Shown here piece after piece: positions 9,008 through 19,100 of a stretch of 64,000 nucleotides of DNA. Under the pieces are notes generated by a model that was given only the letters and a program-made list of their open reading frames with translations, did not search any database and was not told the DNA's origin. Source of the DNA: Methanococcoides sp. EBM-47 (lineage in GTDB: Archaea; Halobacteriota; Methanosarcinia; Methanosarcinales; Methanosarcinaceae). The translations under genes and the position numbers were made by a program. The stretch's first letter is position 1; each line of letters starts with the position of its first letter. The stretch spans positions 62,001 through 126,000 of the forward strand of contig MPPA01000010.1 of NCBI GenBank assembly GCA_001896725.1, written 5' to 3'.

Positions 9008-10684
9008 TCAGAAACCATGTACTAAGTAAGGTCCAAATATCATAAATAAAAAGGACATGAGTATCAGTACTGCAAAGGTGGCAGTAACAGCCGCAGAAAG
9101 ACGAAGTGACCGTTCTTCATTCCTGGTCAGCCTGTAAATAAATGCTTTTATATAATCTTTGAATATGTGCCCACCGTCAAGAGGCACTGCAGGTAGACAG
9201 TTAAAGAGAGCCACATAGAAATTGAGCCAGCCGATCCATAGGAGGGAGTTGGCTATCCAAAATACACCAATTCCCAAGGGTTCAGCCCATCCGACAGGCG
9301 TATAGAAGTTAGCAAGCATTCCACTGAACCCGGGAAAACCCTCCCCGGCAAAACCAACGATCGGCAAACCCAAAAGGATCAACCAGCCAGCTATTCCTTT
9401 CAGCATCCCAGGAATATCCTGAAGCAAAGAGAGATAGGCCGTTGCAGGAAATTCCCCCACCGTGATACCAAGACGAGTGTCCACATTTTCGTCCTGGCTT
9501 GTAAATACTCCTAAAAAACCCTTTTTTTCTTCCTCTCCAGGATGTGCTGCAAGCTGAAGTGTTAGTTCAAAGGTGCCGGATGAATTAGTAGCAAGCACTA
9601 ATGTTACAGGCTGGCCTGCAGATGTGGAGTTCATAAAAGATCGGAAGCTATAGACATTTCTCATAGGAACACCGTCCATCTCCATTATTCTCATACCTTT
9701 CTGCAACCCAGCAGTCTCCGCAGGAGATGCAGCTACTATATCCTGTATAAGAACGCCCCTTGTGTCATTTTCAACTGACCCGACCTTTATATCATACACA
9801 GATGTAACCTTATCCTTTGAAGCATGTAACCTGACCGTTTCACCTTCCGGGAAAGCGTCAAGATATTCGATCATCCCCATTATATTGTCAACTGGTTTGT
9901 CATTGATCTGGGTAATGATCATCTGGGGTTCCAGCCCGACTGCAAAAACCTCATCCTGCACATCCATTATCATCACATTACTAATAGGTGCGATGGAACC
10001 AAGTACCGGACCGAAGAACAGAGTAAATGCGAGAAGCGCAACAACGAAGTTAGCCATGACACCTGCTGCAAGAATGCGTGCCCTTTGCTGTCGTGTGGCA
10101 GGCTTCGAGCTTACTGTTCCAACCGATTGCTCATCTTCTTTTGCAGTTACTTCTGTACCAAATAGTTCATTCTCATCAGGTTCTGCAAACCCACCTACGG
10201 GTACAAGTGCAAGCAATATGCCCATTGACTTGACGCGGATGTTTTCTACTCTGCACAGAATGGCGTGAGAGAACTCATGCACCACCAAGGTAACAATAAG
10301 AGCGATCAAGCCCCATGTAAAGGGTATGAACTCATTGACACCAGGTATAAGGAATATATTGCGTGCCTCATTGAACTTATTAGGTTCCGGCATTGTATTG
10401 TCGCCCAGTGATGATAGCATAGAGATATCTGAAACTATTACAATGAGCAGCATGGCGAACATACCTATGAACATCAGGCGAATGCCGATGTCAGCAAATA
10501 TTCTCCAAGCCTTCTTAGGTACTGCCAGCTTGTCAAGTAGCTGAAGCCCTCTTGTGGTCCTGATCATCAAAAGGGGACCATAACTTGTAATATTATATCT
10601 TTCAAGGATACCTTTCTTGCTCAGATGCGATACAAGCATCCAGTAGAAGAGAAACAATGCAATTCCAGTGTTCGTCCAGCTCAA
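9008..10684 (-). CDS. Site-2 protease family intramembrane metalloprotease with PDZ domains
   Basis: A polytopic M50 metalloprotease of about 558 residues. The zinc motif HEFSH lies in a membrane helix (residues about 140-145), and the second metal-ligand motif, NCLPAVPLDGGH, is in a C-terminal helix. Between them are two PDZ-like segments (around EVFAVGLEPQMIITQIN and AETAGLQKGMRIMEMDG). Such enzymes cut transmembrane segments of regulators or clear signal peptides. The frame opens with TTG at 10705, but GGAGAG precedes the in-frame TTG at 10684, which I prefer. There is no partner gene beside it. Confidence 0.88.
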   Translation of the reverse strand: MSWTNTGIALFLFYWMLVSHLSKKGILERYNITSYGPLLMIRTTRGLQLLDKLAVPKKAWRIFADIGIRLMFIGMFAMLLIVIVSDISMLSSLGDNTMPEPNKFNEARNIFLIPGVNEFIPFTWGLIALIVTLVVHEFSHAILCRVENIRVKSMGILLALVPVGGFAEPDENELFGTEVTAKEDEQSVGTVSSKPATRQQRARILAAGVMANFVVALLAFTLFFGPVLGSIAPISNVMIMDVQDEVFAVGLEPQMIITQINDKPVDNIMGMIEYLDAFPEGETVRLHASKDKVTSVYDIKVGSVENDTRGVLIQDIVAASPAETAGLQKGMRIMEMDGVPMRNVYSFRSFMNSTSAGQPVTLVLATNSSGTFELTLQLAAHPGEEEKKGFLGVFTSQDENVDTRLGITVGEFPATAYLSLLQDIPGMLKGIAGWLILLGLPIVGFAGEGFPGFSGMLANFYTPVGWAEPLGIGVFWIANSLLWIGWLNFYVALFNCLPAVPLDGGHIFKDYIKAFIYRLTRNEERSLRLSAAVTATFAVLILMSFLFMIFGPYLVHGF

Positions 10685-10789
10685 ATAAACTCTCCAACTA
10701 GGCAACTATCATAATAGTGACAATGCCTGATTTCGATAATATGAAGTAAAGGATATTTTATGCTATAAAAAAGTATAGCATATGTGCCC

Positions 10790-13072
10790 TTAATTGTCAG
10801 TAGGATTTATATACTCTTTTCTCTCAATACTTTCTCTTTTTAAAGGGAGGGATATATGCACTGTCGTACCTTCACCTTCTTTACTGGAGATCCATATAGA
10901 GCCATTGTGTGCCGTTATAATGTTCTTGCAGATATACAGACCGATCCCCGTACCACCATATCTGCGGCTTGTAGAACTATCTATCTGGTGAAAAAGTGTA
11001 AAGAGGCTGTTCAAATGATCATCACATATCCCTATACCATGATCAGAGATCTCAATTTTGACAATGTCCTTTTCCTCAGAATAAGCAGCTATACATATCT
11101 TTCCACCTTCATGTGAGAACTTGATGGCATTATCTAGTATGTTACGAAGCAACTCCTGGATCTTTTCAGGTTCAGCCCGCATAAAAGGGATCTCATGTGA
11201 GATATTTTTATCTACCGTAATGCCTTTATCATCCAATTTCCTTGAGATCTTGGCAAGCGCCTCGTCTATAGCACTACTAATATGCATGATCTCAAAATTG
11301 TACTCTATCTTTCCTGAGTTCACATAGCTCAGATAAAGCAGGGAGTCTATTAAACTGCGCAATCTTTCTGCATTCCTGTATATAGACTCAGATGCTTTTT
11401 TCTGCACATCGTTCAGTTCCCCCAGGCTTAAAGAGTCCAGCAGTTCACTATACCCTATAACTGAACTAAGAGGTGTCTTAAGTTCATGTCCCAGATTTGC
11501 CAGGAACTCATTTTTTATCCTGTCCACAGATTTAAGTTCCTCGTTCATCCATAGCAGTTCACGGTTAAATTTTTGCATTTGCTCCTGAAACTTTTTTCGT
11601 TCAGTGATATCAAGCGTTATTACAATACCACCATTTATATTACCGCAGGGTCCTTTCAAAGGATAACCTTTCACACTCCATATCCTGCCATCCGGGGTCG
11701 TCCTTTCGACTTCCATGGAGGTCCCCTGGATGTTAGCCAACATGATGGTGCAATTATCTGTGTTATCTACCCCGACGGGCCAGATCTCATTACATAGCTT
11801 ACCTATGATCATACTACGCTCATTATTTAAAAAGCTACAAGCGGCCTTATTAGCCCACAGTATCCTCATCTCATGATCGTGGTAAACAACCTGTTCTTCC
11901 ATACCATCAAGTATTATCTCTTTTTCAATCTCATGCTTACGAACAGCTGCCTCTGCTTCTTTTCTCTCTGTAATGTCCCTTACAATGGTAAGTATACGCC
12001 TCTTTCCATCAAGTTCCACGATACTGCTGCTAAGTTCCACAGGGTATGTGGTACCATCTCTGCGCAGGTGCTCCGATTCAAATATGCCATGACGGAAAAG
12101 ATTTATGGCTGTCATTCTTGACTTTATAAGAGGGGAATGATCAGATGTTTCGATATCTTCGGGCCTTAATTTAAGCAGTTCTTCTTTTGTATAGCCAAGC
12201 CTTTTGCAGGCAACCTGGTTAACTTCCAGTAAATTGAGGTCCATATCATGCATGAATATTTCATCATTCACGTTGTCAAAGATGTAACGAAACTTGTTCT
12301 CAGACCGAGTTAATGCAGATTCAGCTCTTTTACGCCGGCTGATATCCTTCGCAATGCTGAGGATAGCCTGGTGATTTTCATAATATATAATACGATTACT
12401 GATTTCAACAGGCAATATGGCTCCGTCATTACATATATAGGATGTTTCATAAATAGAGCATCCGTTTATGAACAATTCATTTTGCATTTCTCGTTCTTTA
12501 GAGAGTAACTCTTCAGAGGTGATAGTAAGCAGCTTAGTACCAACCATTCTTTCCCTGCTGTATCCCAGAGCTTTAGAAGCAGCTTCGTTCACTTCCAGGA
12601 TGATCATATCCATATCCTGAATGAAGATCAGATCATTAGCGTTATGGAACAAGGTCCTGAACTTGTGATCAGAATGCACTATCTCCTTCTCAGTTCTTTT
12701 AATAGCATCTATATTAGGTTGTGTTCCACTGCTCTCAAAAGGACAGCTCTGCACATTCTTAAGGACAGTAGCTCCATTCACGGAAAGACATTTCCATATA
12801 GTATGCTTAGCTAGTATGCGGGTCACATGTTTTAAATTGTCTTTTATATTTTTTGATCCATGAAAATTACCAGACAGTCTGCTATCTAAAGAGCTCATCG
12901 ATCCCATTTTCAGAACTATGAGCAATAACAAAAAGAAGAGAAACAGAACGATCCAGCCATAATATACAGTGGGCAAAACATGAAGGCTAAGGTTTGGGAC
13001 AATATTTGTAATGAATATGAAAAACACCAAGGATATGCTTAGGAGAAGTACCCTTTTTGTATGTGGCTGCAT
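10790..13072 (-). CDS. Multi-PAS membrane sensor histidine kinase
   Basis: A 760-residue sensor kinase. Two N-terminal membrane helices (residues about 8-28 and 38-56) have only a short loop between them, so sensing is probably cytoplasmic. Three PAS domains follow: around 130-250 with PAC motif ISRRKRAES, 255-375 with ITERKEAEA, and 380-490 with ITERKKFQE. The HisKA phosphoacceptor is in NLGHELKTPLSSVIGYSELL near 530. An HATPase_c domain has the N box (LDNAIKFSHEGG), the G1 box (DHGIG) and the G2 box (GGTGIGLYI). No response regulator gene is adjacent, as is common in Methanosarcinales. Confidence 0.92.
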   Translation of the reverse strand: MQPHTKRVLLLSISLVFFIFITNIVPNLSLHVLPTVYYGWIVLFLFFLLLLIVLKMGSMSSLDSRLSGNFHGSKNIKDNLKHVTRILAKHTIWKCLSVNGATVLKNVQSCPFESSGTQPNIDAIKRTEKEIVHSDHKFRTLFHNANDLIFIQDMDMIILEVNEAASKALGYSRERMVGTKLLTITSEELLSKEREMQNELFINGCSIYETSYICNDGAILPVEISNRIIYYENHQAILSIAKDISRRKRAESALTRSENKFRYIFDNVNDEIFMHDMDLNLLEVNQVACKRLGYTKEELLKLRPEDIETSDHSPLIKSRMTAINLFRHGIFESEHLRRDGTTYPVELSSSIVELDGKRRILTIVRDITERKEAEAAVRKHEIEKEIILDGMEEQVVYHDHEMRILWANKAACSFLNNERSMIIGKLCNEIWPVGVDNTDNCTIMLANIQGTSMEVERTTPDGRIWSVKGYPLKGPCGNINGGIVITLDITERKKFQEQMQKFNRELLWMNEELKSVDRIKNEFLANLGHELKTPLSSVIGYSELLDSLSLGELNDVQKKASESIYRNAERLRSLIDSLLYLSYVNSGKIEYNFEIMHISSAIDEALAKISRKLDDKGITVDKNISHEIPFMRAEPEKIQELLRNILDNAIKFSHEGGKICIAAYSEEKDIVKIEISDHGIGICDDHLNSLFTLFHQIDSSTSRRYGGTGIGLYICKNIITAHNGSIWISSKEGEGTTVHISLPLKRESIERKEYINPTDN

Positions 13073-13297
13073 CCATTCATCTCTGATCTTTTACTTGTTT
13101 TACATGTAGAACAATGATAAATTTAGCAGATGTAAGATATGAATCTTCCGTTTAACATATTTAGCGATCATCTAATTAGGACTTGAACTAAAGAACATAA
13201 ATCTCTAACACCCTACTAAGACATAGGGTTATGGACCTTACAACAAAATTACCCTGCTCATCTAATTTTAGTGATATCATGTTGGAAACTTCTTCCT

Positions 13298-13304
13298 ATA
13301 TATA
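13298..13304 (+). promoter_or_regulatory. Possible TATA box for the DUF6951-cooS transcript
   Basis: CTATATATA in a region otherwise without a gene (13073-13390). A start near 13328 would give a leader of about 190 nt before the DUF6951-like gene, including the small cysteine ORF. Confidence 0.3.
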
Positions 13305-13390
13305 CCAGTTAGATTAACATTTAATATCAATAGGATACTCTACTGTAGATGAGAGTTGTTCTGAACCAATAGGAGGAATGGACCAAATCA

Positions 13391-13501
13391 TTGGATACTA
13401 TTTTAATAGGAACTATCTTGGAAATAACAGTGGAGTTTATTTTTATTACCAATACAGGTTGCGCTGGCTGCCTGAAATATCAAACATGCCAGGAACTTTA
13501 A
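13391..13501 (+). CDS. Possible 36-residue cysteine-motif peptide upstream of the cooS operon
   Basis: A TTG-initiated frame of 36 codons ending at TAA 13499-13501. The product is hydrophobic at first and ends with TGCAGCLKYQTCQEL, so it has a C-x2-C-x5-C cluster that looks deliberate. An AGGAGG lies 14 nt before the TTG, which is far for a ribosome site. It sits 17 nt ahead of the DUF6951-like gene in the presumed leader of cooS. It could be a genuine small metal-binding peptide, a leader peptide, or chance. Confidence 0.25.
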   Translation: MDTILIGTILEITVEFIFITNTGCAGCLKYQTCQEL

Positions 13502-13518
13502 AGGAAAGGAGCTATTAA

Positions 13519-13833
13519 ATGACAGATGTGACCGTAAATTCAAGGATCTGTGGCTATGTTCACGAAATAAAAGGGATGATCGACGGAAATAAAGTCATAA
13601 TCGAAATTGACACTCCATGTAATGTCGTTAAGAACCTATCTCACATGGAAGTTCCCCTTGATGGAATATTTGGTGTAAAAGATAACTACGTACTTGAAAA
13701 AGCGAAAGAAGCCCCATGTTGTGATACATGCCTTGTTCCGATTGCCGTTCTGCATGTATGCAAACTGGAAGCAGGATATATATCCAAGTCCCTTGCTAAA
13801 GGTGTAGGCAATATCACTATCGAATTTAAGTAG
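13519..13833 (+). CDS. DUF6951-like small cysteine protein upstream of cooS
   Basis: A 104-residue soluble protein. Its pattern matches what I know of DUF6951: an early ICG motif (residues 10-12), a middle DTPC, then APCCDTCLVP followed by a CKLEAG segment near residue 85 and a short beta-rich tail. It begins 6 nt after AGGAGC. Five of its six cysteines are clustered or in conserved motifs, suggesting metal or redox chemistry. It precedes cooS by 107 bp on the same strand, so a role in CO dehydrogenase maturation or nickel handling is a reasonable inference, but no function is established to my knowledge. Confidence 0.75.
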   Translation: MTDVTVNSRICGYVHEIKGMIDGNKVIIEIDTPCNVVKNLSHMEVPLDGIFGVKDNYVLEKAKEAPCCDTCLVPIAVLHVCKLEAGYISKSLAKGVGNITIEFK

Positions 13834-13940
13834 ATATAATATCTTAAAGGATCAATCATAGTCTCGTGTTCAGGCCAATGGTCCTACTAATCGTGGCCGT
13901 AACATGGAACAAGTGAATATCAGCATAAGGAAGGAATAAA

Positions 13941-15845
13941 ATGGAAGAGAATAGGATATCCTATCATGATTCAGTAAAGAAAGTATACGCAAGGATCAAA
14001 GAGGATGGTATAACCAATATCTGGGACAGGTATGAGGCACAAGGCATGGGTGGAAATCCCGACAGGCGCTGTACGTTCTGTCAGGGAGGTGTACGCTGCG
14101 ACCTGTGTTCCAATGGACCCTGCAGAGCTAATGCCGAGACTGATAAAAGAGGTGTTTGCGGTATCACTGCTGACGGTATGGCAATGCGTATGATGCTCTT
14201 ACGTAATGTACTGGGAGCTTCAACCTACCAATATCATACAGAGCAGACCATTAAGACGCTCAGGGCCACTGCTCTTGGTAAGACGCCTTTTGAGATAAAG
14301 GAACCTGAGAAACTCAGAACCTTTGCTGCAAGGCTTGGTGTTGATACATCAGGTACAGATAGTGAGGTGGCTTTGAGATTATGCGACTTCGTGGAAGCGG
14401 ACTTCAGGGGAGAATACGGTAATGCCAGCAAGATAGTAGAGATACTTGCACCTGAGGAGCGTAAGGAAGCATGGAAAAAACTGGATATATTCCCCAACGG
14501 TATCCACAGTGAGATCATGAGGACAACGAGCTCATCCCTCACGAACGTGGATGGGAACTATGTGAGCCTTGCACTCAAAGCCATGCGTTTGGGAGTTGCC
14601 ATGGGTTATCAGAGCCAGATAGTCAATGAGTTTTGCCAGGACATCCTATTCGGTTTACCGCGACCGCATCTGATGAGAGTGGACCTGGGAGTACTTGATC
14701 CTGACTATGTGAACGTGCTTCCCAATGGTCATGAGCCGTTTTTGGGATTTGCCATGGTACAACTTGCCAGAGAACAGGCATGGCAGGACAAAGCCCGGGC
14801 GGTTGGCGCAAAGGGATTGCGCATAATTGCCAATATTGAGACAGGTCAGGAAATGATACAGAGATGGGAAATGGACGATGTGTTCTTTGGGTTCACAGGC
14901 AACTGGATCATGCAGGAGGCGGTGTTAGCCAGCGGCTGTGTGGATGTGTTCGTGGCTGATATGAACTGCTCAATGCCTATTGATCCAATATACGCTGAAA
15001 AATATCATTTTAAGATCGTGCCTGTGAGCGATCTTGTTTCTTTGGAGGGCGTTGAAGAAAGAATAGATTACGTACCTGAGAAGGCACATGAACAGGCAGC
15101 TCAGTTATTGCAGATGGCCATAGATAATTTCAGCGAACGCAGGAAGACCGTAACACCTGTAACTGGCCTTCCTATCACTGAGTCTGTAGTGGGGTTCTCA
15201 GCAGAGAGCATTACAGAAGCTCTTGGAGGTAGCATAGAGCCATTACTGGATGCCATAAAGAGCGGAACTATAAGGGGTGTTGCAGGCCTTGTATCCTGTA
15301 CGACCCTGAGGGATTCGGGACAGGACTGTCATAGTCTGAATATTGCAAAGGAACTTATTGCACGAGATGTGCTGGTACTTTCTATGGGATGCGGCAATGC
15401 TGCCATGCAGGTTGGTGGTCTGTGCAGCCCTGATGCAATGGAACTTGCAGGCCCTGGGCTCAAAGGACTGTGTGAACAGCTTAGCATTCCTCCGGTACTC
15501 AGCTTTGGTACATGTACCGATACTGGAAGATTGGCAGATCTGCTTGGTACTATTTCATCGGCATTAGGCGATGTACCTTTCCCTGACCTGCCAGTAGTGG
15601 CAACAGCACCTGAATATATGGAACAGAAAGCTACCGTTGATGCGGTGTACGCTCTGGCACTTGGACTGCACACGCATGTCAATCCCGTGCCTACTGTGAC
15701 AGGTGCCCCGAGGCTTGTGAAATTGCTCACCCAGGACTGTAAAGATGTCACGGGAGGAGTAATGAATGTGGAAACTGATGCAGTAAAGGCCGTAGATGCA
15801 ATGATGGAACATATCGAGAGCAATCGCAGTAAACTGGGCATCTGA
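13941..15845 (+). CDS. cooS: Anaerobic carbon monoxide dehydrogenase catalytic subunit
   Basis: A 634-residue monofunctional Ni-Fe CO dehydrogenase that interconverts CO and CO2. The N-terminal cysteine clusters CTFCQGGVRCDLCSNGPC (residues about 45-62) and CGI near 75 supply the D and B iron-sulfur clusters. C-cluster signatures follow: the histidine in NGHEPFLG near 265, SGCVDVFVADMNC near 335, SMGCGNAAMQVGG near 490 and FGTCTDTGRLADL near 525. The length matches the bacterial-type CooS, not the 800-residue CdhA of ACDS. AAGGAAGG just upstream of the ATG gives a good ribosome site. There is no cooF or hydrogenase gene next to it, so the electron partner is encoded elsewhere. It is upstream of a strong hairpin terminator. 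Confidence 0.96.
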   Translation: MEENRISYHDSVKKVYARIKEDGITNIWDRYEAQGMGGNPDRRCTFCQGGVRCDLCSNGPCRANAETDKRGVCGITADGMAMRMMLLRNVLGASTYQYHTEQTIKTLRATALGKTPFEIKEPEKLRTFAARLGVDTSGTDSEVALRLCDFVEADFRGEYGNASKIVEILAPEERKEAWKKLDIFPNGIHSEIMRTTSSSLTNVDGNYVSLALKAMRLGVAMGYQSQIVNEFCQDILFGLPRPHLMRVDLGVLDPDYVNVLPNGHEPFLGFAMVQLAREQAWQDKARAVGAKGLRIIANIETGQEMIQRWEMDDVFFGFTGNWIMQEAVLASGCVDVFVADMNCSMPIDPIYAEKYHFKIVPVSDLVSLEGVEERIDYVPEKAHEQAAQLLQMAIDNFSERRKTVTPVTGLPITESVVGFSAESITEALGGSIEPLLDAIKSGTIRGVAGLVSCTTLRDSGQDCHSLNIAKELIARDVLVLSMGCGNAAMQVGGLCSPDAMELAGPGLKGLCEQLSIPPVLSFGTCTDTGRLADLLGTISSALGDVPFPDLPVVATAPEYMEQKATVDAVYALALGLHTHVNPVPTVTGAPRLVKLLTQDCKDVTGGVMNVETDAVKAVDAMMEHIESNRSKLGI

Positions 15846-15875
15846 TAATTGTATTGCACACAAATATCGTTGTGT

Positions 15876-15957
15876 AAGGGATGGGAGATCAGAAAAAGGG
15901 CAGTTCGGTCTATGGCCATGTGGCCTCCCATCCCTTTATAGCACATGTTTGTTTTTT
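15876..15957 (+). terminator. Large hairpin terminator after cooS
   Basis: A perfect 12-bp inverted repeat, AAGGGATGGGAG (15876-15887) and CTCCCATCCCTT (15925-15936), encloses a 37-nt loop and is followed by a T-rich run at 15949-15959. The remaining AT-rich 210 bp up to hsdR contain only a short direct repeat of TTGAATTTTA near 16115-16135 and no gene. Confidence 0.65.
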
Positions 15958-16170
15958 TTCAGCTCAGCGATATTATAGTTAATTACCTAGCTTTTCTAAC
16001 TTATTATGTAGAACTTTTCAATCTATTTTCTTGCGAAACTAAGCTTTGATGAACAAATATAGTTGTGAACCGTTTGTTCGAAACTTATGAAACTTATATT
16101 ATTGTCATGATTATTGAATTTTATTGAATTTTATTGCTCATTCATTCATAAGCCACAAAACATTGGATGT

Positions 16171-19100
16171 TTAACTACAAACACCCATTGTTATTTCATC
16201 TGCGATCAATTCCGCCTGCTTGAGCACGGTTTCCGTAGCCAGTGCCTGCATATCAGGTGGATAACCATATTGCCGCAGGGTCCTTTTTACAATTACTTTT
16301 AATCTTGCCCTGGCGCTCTCTTTAATTGTCCAGTCGATGGATGCGTTTTGTTTTACCTTTTCAAACAAAACAACGGCTAACTCCCGTAATTGCTCTTTTT
16401 GCATTACTTCCCTGGCACTCTCATTATCCGCAATTGCCGTGTAAAAAGCAAATTCAAATTCAGATAAGCCCATTTCATGGGGCTCTTTATCCATCCGTTT
16501 TATCTCTTTACTGAGATTGATCAGTTCTTCAATGACCTCAGCCGCAGTTAAGACCTTGTTATGATATCTGACGATGGAACTTTCCAGCATTTCCATTAAG
16601 GATCTGCTCTGAACAAGGTTTCTCTTTGTGCGGGCTCTGATTTCATCATTGAGCAACTTTTTCAGGACTTCCAGGGCCAGATTTTTGTGTTCCATATTCA
16701 TAACTTCTGCAAGGAAATCCTCTGATAATATGGAAATATCCGGTTTTTTAATTCCAGCTGCATCAAAGACATCTATCACCTGTTCAGTAACAAGGGCCTT
16801 GTCAATGACCTGTCTGATGGCAGTCTCTATTTCCTCATCGGTTTTACTGATACCGGTACTGTCAAATTTGACAAGTCTGGCTTTTACTGCCTGATAGAAT
16901 GAGATCTCATCCTTTACATCCATTGCCTGTTCGTGGGGAATAGCAAGGGAAAATGCCTTCGATAACGCAGTTACTGCATCAATGTATCTCTTTTTACCGT
17001 TCTCCAGACCCAGGATGTGTTCTTCTGCTTCAAGTATGATCGATAATTTTCTTGAAGTATCCGCTTCAAAGTAATCATCAAAGGTAAATCCGTAAAACAT
17101 CTGGGATACGATCTCCAATTTCTCAAGCATCAGCTGGACCGCTTCTTCCTGAATTACGGCAGGATCGCCTTTCCCTCCGCTGTCTGAGTAAAAGGACAAG
17201 GCTGCCTTGAGGTCGGAGGCTATTCCCAGATAATCGACGATCAGGCTGCCGGGCTTGTCTTTATAGACACGGTTTACCCGTGCGATGGCCTGCATGAGGG
17301 TGTGGCCTTTCATCGGTTTGTCGATATACATGGTATGAAGGCACGGAACATCAAATCCTGTAAGCCACATATCCCGGACGATCACCAGTTGCAGTTCGTC
17401 TTCCGGGTCTTTCATACGCTCTGCTAAAATCCTTCTTTGGTCTTTTGTAGTGTGATGTTTCGATATTTTAGGACCATCGGAGGACGCGGAGGTCATCACG
17501 ACCTTAATGGTACCTTTGCGGAGATCGTCGCTATGCCACTGAGGCTTTATTCTGATCATCTCCTCATACAGGTCGGCAGCTATTCTTCGTGACATTGTGA
17601 CGATCATACCTTTGCCTTCGAACACTTCCTGACGTTGCCCAAAGTGGGTTATAATATCCTGCGCTATCTGCTTTATCCGTGCCTTGCTGCCTATCAGAGC
17701 TTCCAGCTGGGTCCATTTCGTTTTGACCTTCTGGGTCTCTGCAAGGTCTTCTTTATCCAGTTCTTCATCCAGTTCAGTGACAAGTTTTTTTCCTTCACTG
17801 CTAAGAGAGACCTTTGCCAGCCTGCTTTCATAATATATCTTTACCGTGGCGCCGTCGTCAACAGATTGAGAGATGTCATAGATATCTACATAATTCCCAA
17901 AGACCGCAGGCGTGTTCACGTCTGTTTTTTCAATGGGCGTACCGGTAAATCCGAGGAAGGTTGCATTAGGCAGGGCATCGCGTGTGTATTTCGCAAAACC
18001 ATACACGATCTTTTTGCCTGTCACATTTCCTTTATCATCCCTCACATCAACATGTTTTGCCTTGAAGCCGTATTGTGTCCTGTGTGCTTCATCGGCTATT
18101 ACAATGATGTTTTTCCGGTCCGAGAGTTGGGGGTAGACGTTGCCTTCTTCTGGCTGGAACTTCTGGATAGTGGTAAATACGATGCCTCCTGATGAGACGT
18201 TCAGAAGCTCTTTTAAGTGGTTCCTGTTCTCGGCCTGTACTGGTTCCTGTCCCAGGAGCTGCTTTGAGGCTGCAAAGGTATCAAAAAGCTGGTCATCGAG
18301 ATCGTTCCTGTCGGTGATAACCACTATGGTGGGGTTATCCATTGTGAGTACGATCTTCCCTGCATAGAATACCATGGAAAGGGATTTGCCGCTTCCCTGG
18401 GTGTGCCAGATTACACCGCCTTTCCGGTCTCCTATGGGTTGTTTTTTCACTCCTGGAAGACCATAGCTTTCAGGGCTTTCATGCTGTATCCCTAAAATAT
18501 CCCAATCCTGCTTCTCCTTTTCAACATAACCCGATGCCCTGAGCGTTGATACAATAGCCCGGTTGACCGCATAGTATTGATGGTATGATGCGAGCTTCTT
18601 CACGGTCATGATGGTGACAATACCGGTCTTAAGGTCTTCTTTTTTTGATCTTTCGAATACAATGAAATGCCGGAGAATGTCCAGGAGAGTGGTTTTGTCA
18701 AGCATCCCTTTAATTAGTGTTTCGAGTTGTCCGATGAGCGGAGATGCTTTGACCCTGCCATCTGAGCTTTTCCATGCCATGAACCGGGTGAACCCGGCGG
18801 AGAGGGATCCTGATCTGGCTTCCAGCCCGTCGGAAATGACCATAAGACCATTGTATGCAAATAGGGATGGGATGGTTTGCTTATAGGTTTGGAGCTGTCT
18901 GAATGCAGATCTTATGGTTGCGTTCTCGTCTGCCGGGTTCTTGAGCTCGATAACTACCAAAGGCAGACCGTTTACAAAAAGAATGATATCAGGGCGTTTG
19001 TTCGTGTTGTTCTCAATGACGGTAAACTGGTTAGTAACAAGGAACTCGTTGTTTTCAGGATCCTTAAAATCAATGAGCCAGACAAGGTCGCCTCTGTCAT

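Noticed and set aside
13378-13518. 46-codon ORF whose TAA directly abuts the ATG of the DUF6951-like gene
   Set aside because: The AGGAGG is only one base from its ATG, too close to work, and the Tyr/Asn-rich composition does not look like a protein; the overlapping Cys frame is more convincing.
15876-15887. AGGGATGGGA shared with the 3' part of tRNA-Leu (25606-25614 region), as a possible att site for the island
   Set aside because: The match is only 10 bp and is fully explained as one arm of the perfect cooS terminator hairpin.
15329-15946. 205-residue minus-strand ORF
   Set aside because: Antisense to the end of cooS and its terminator.
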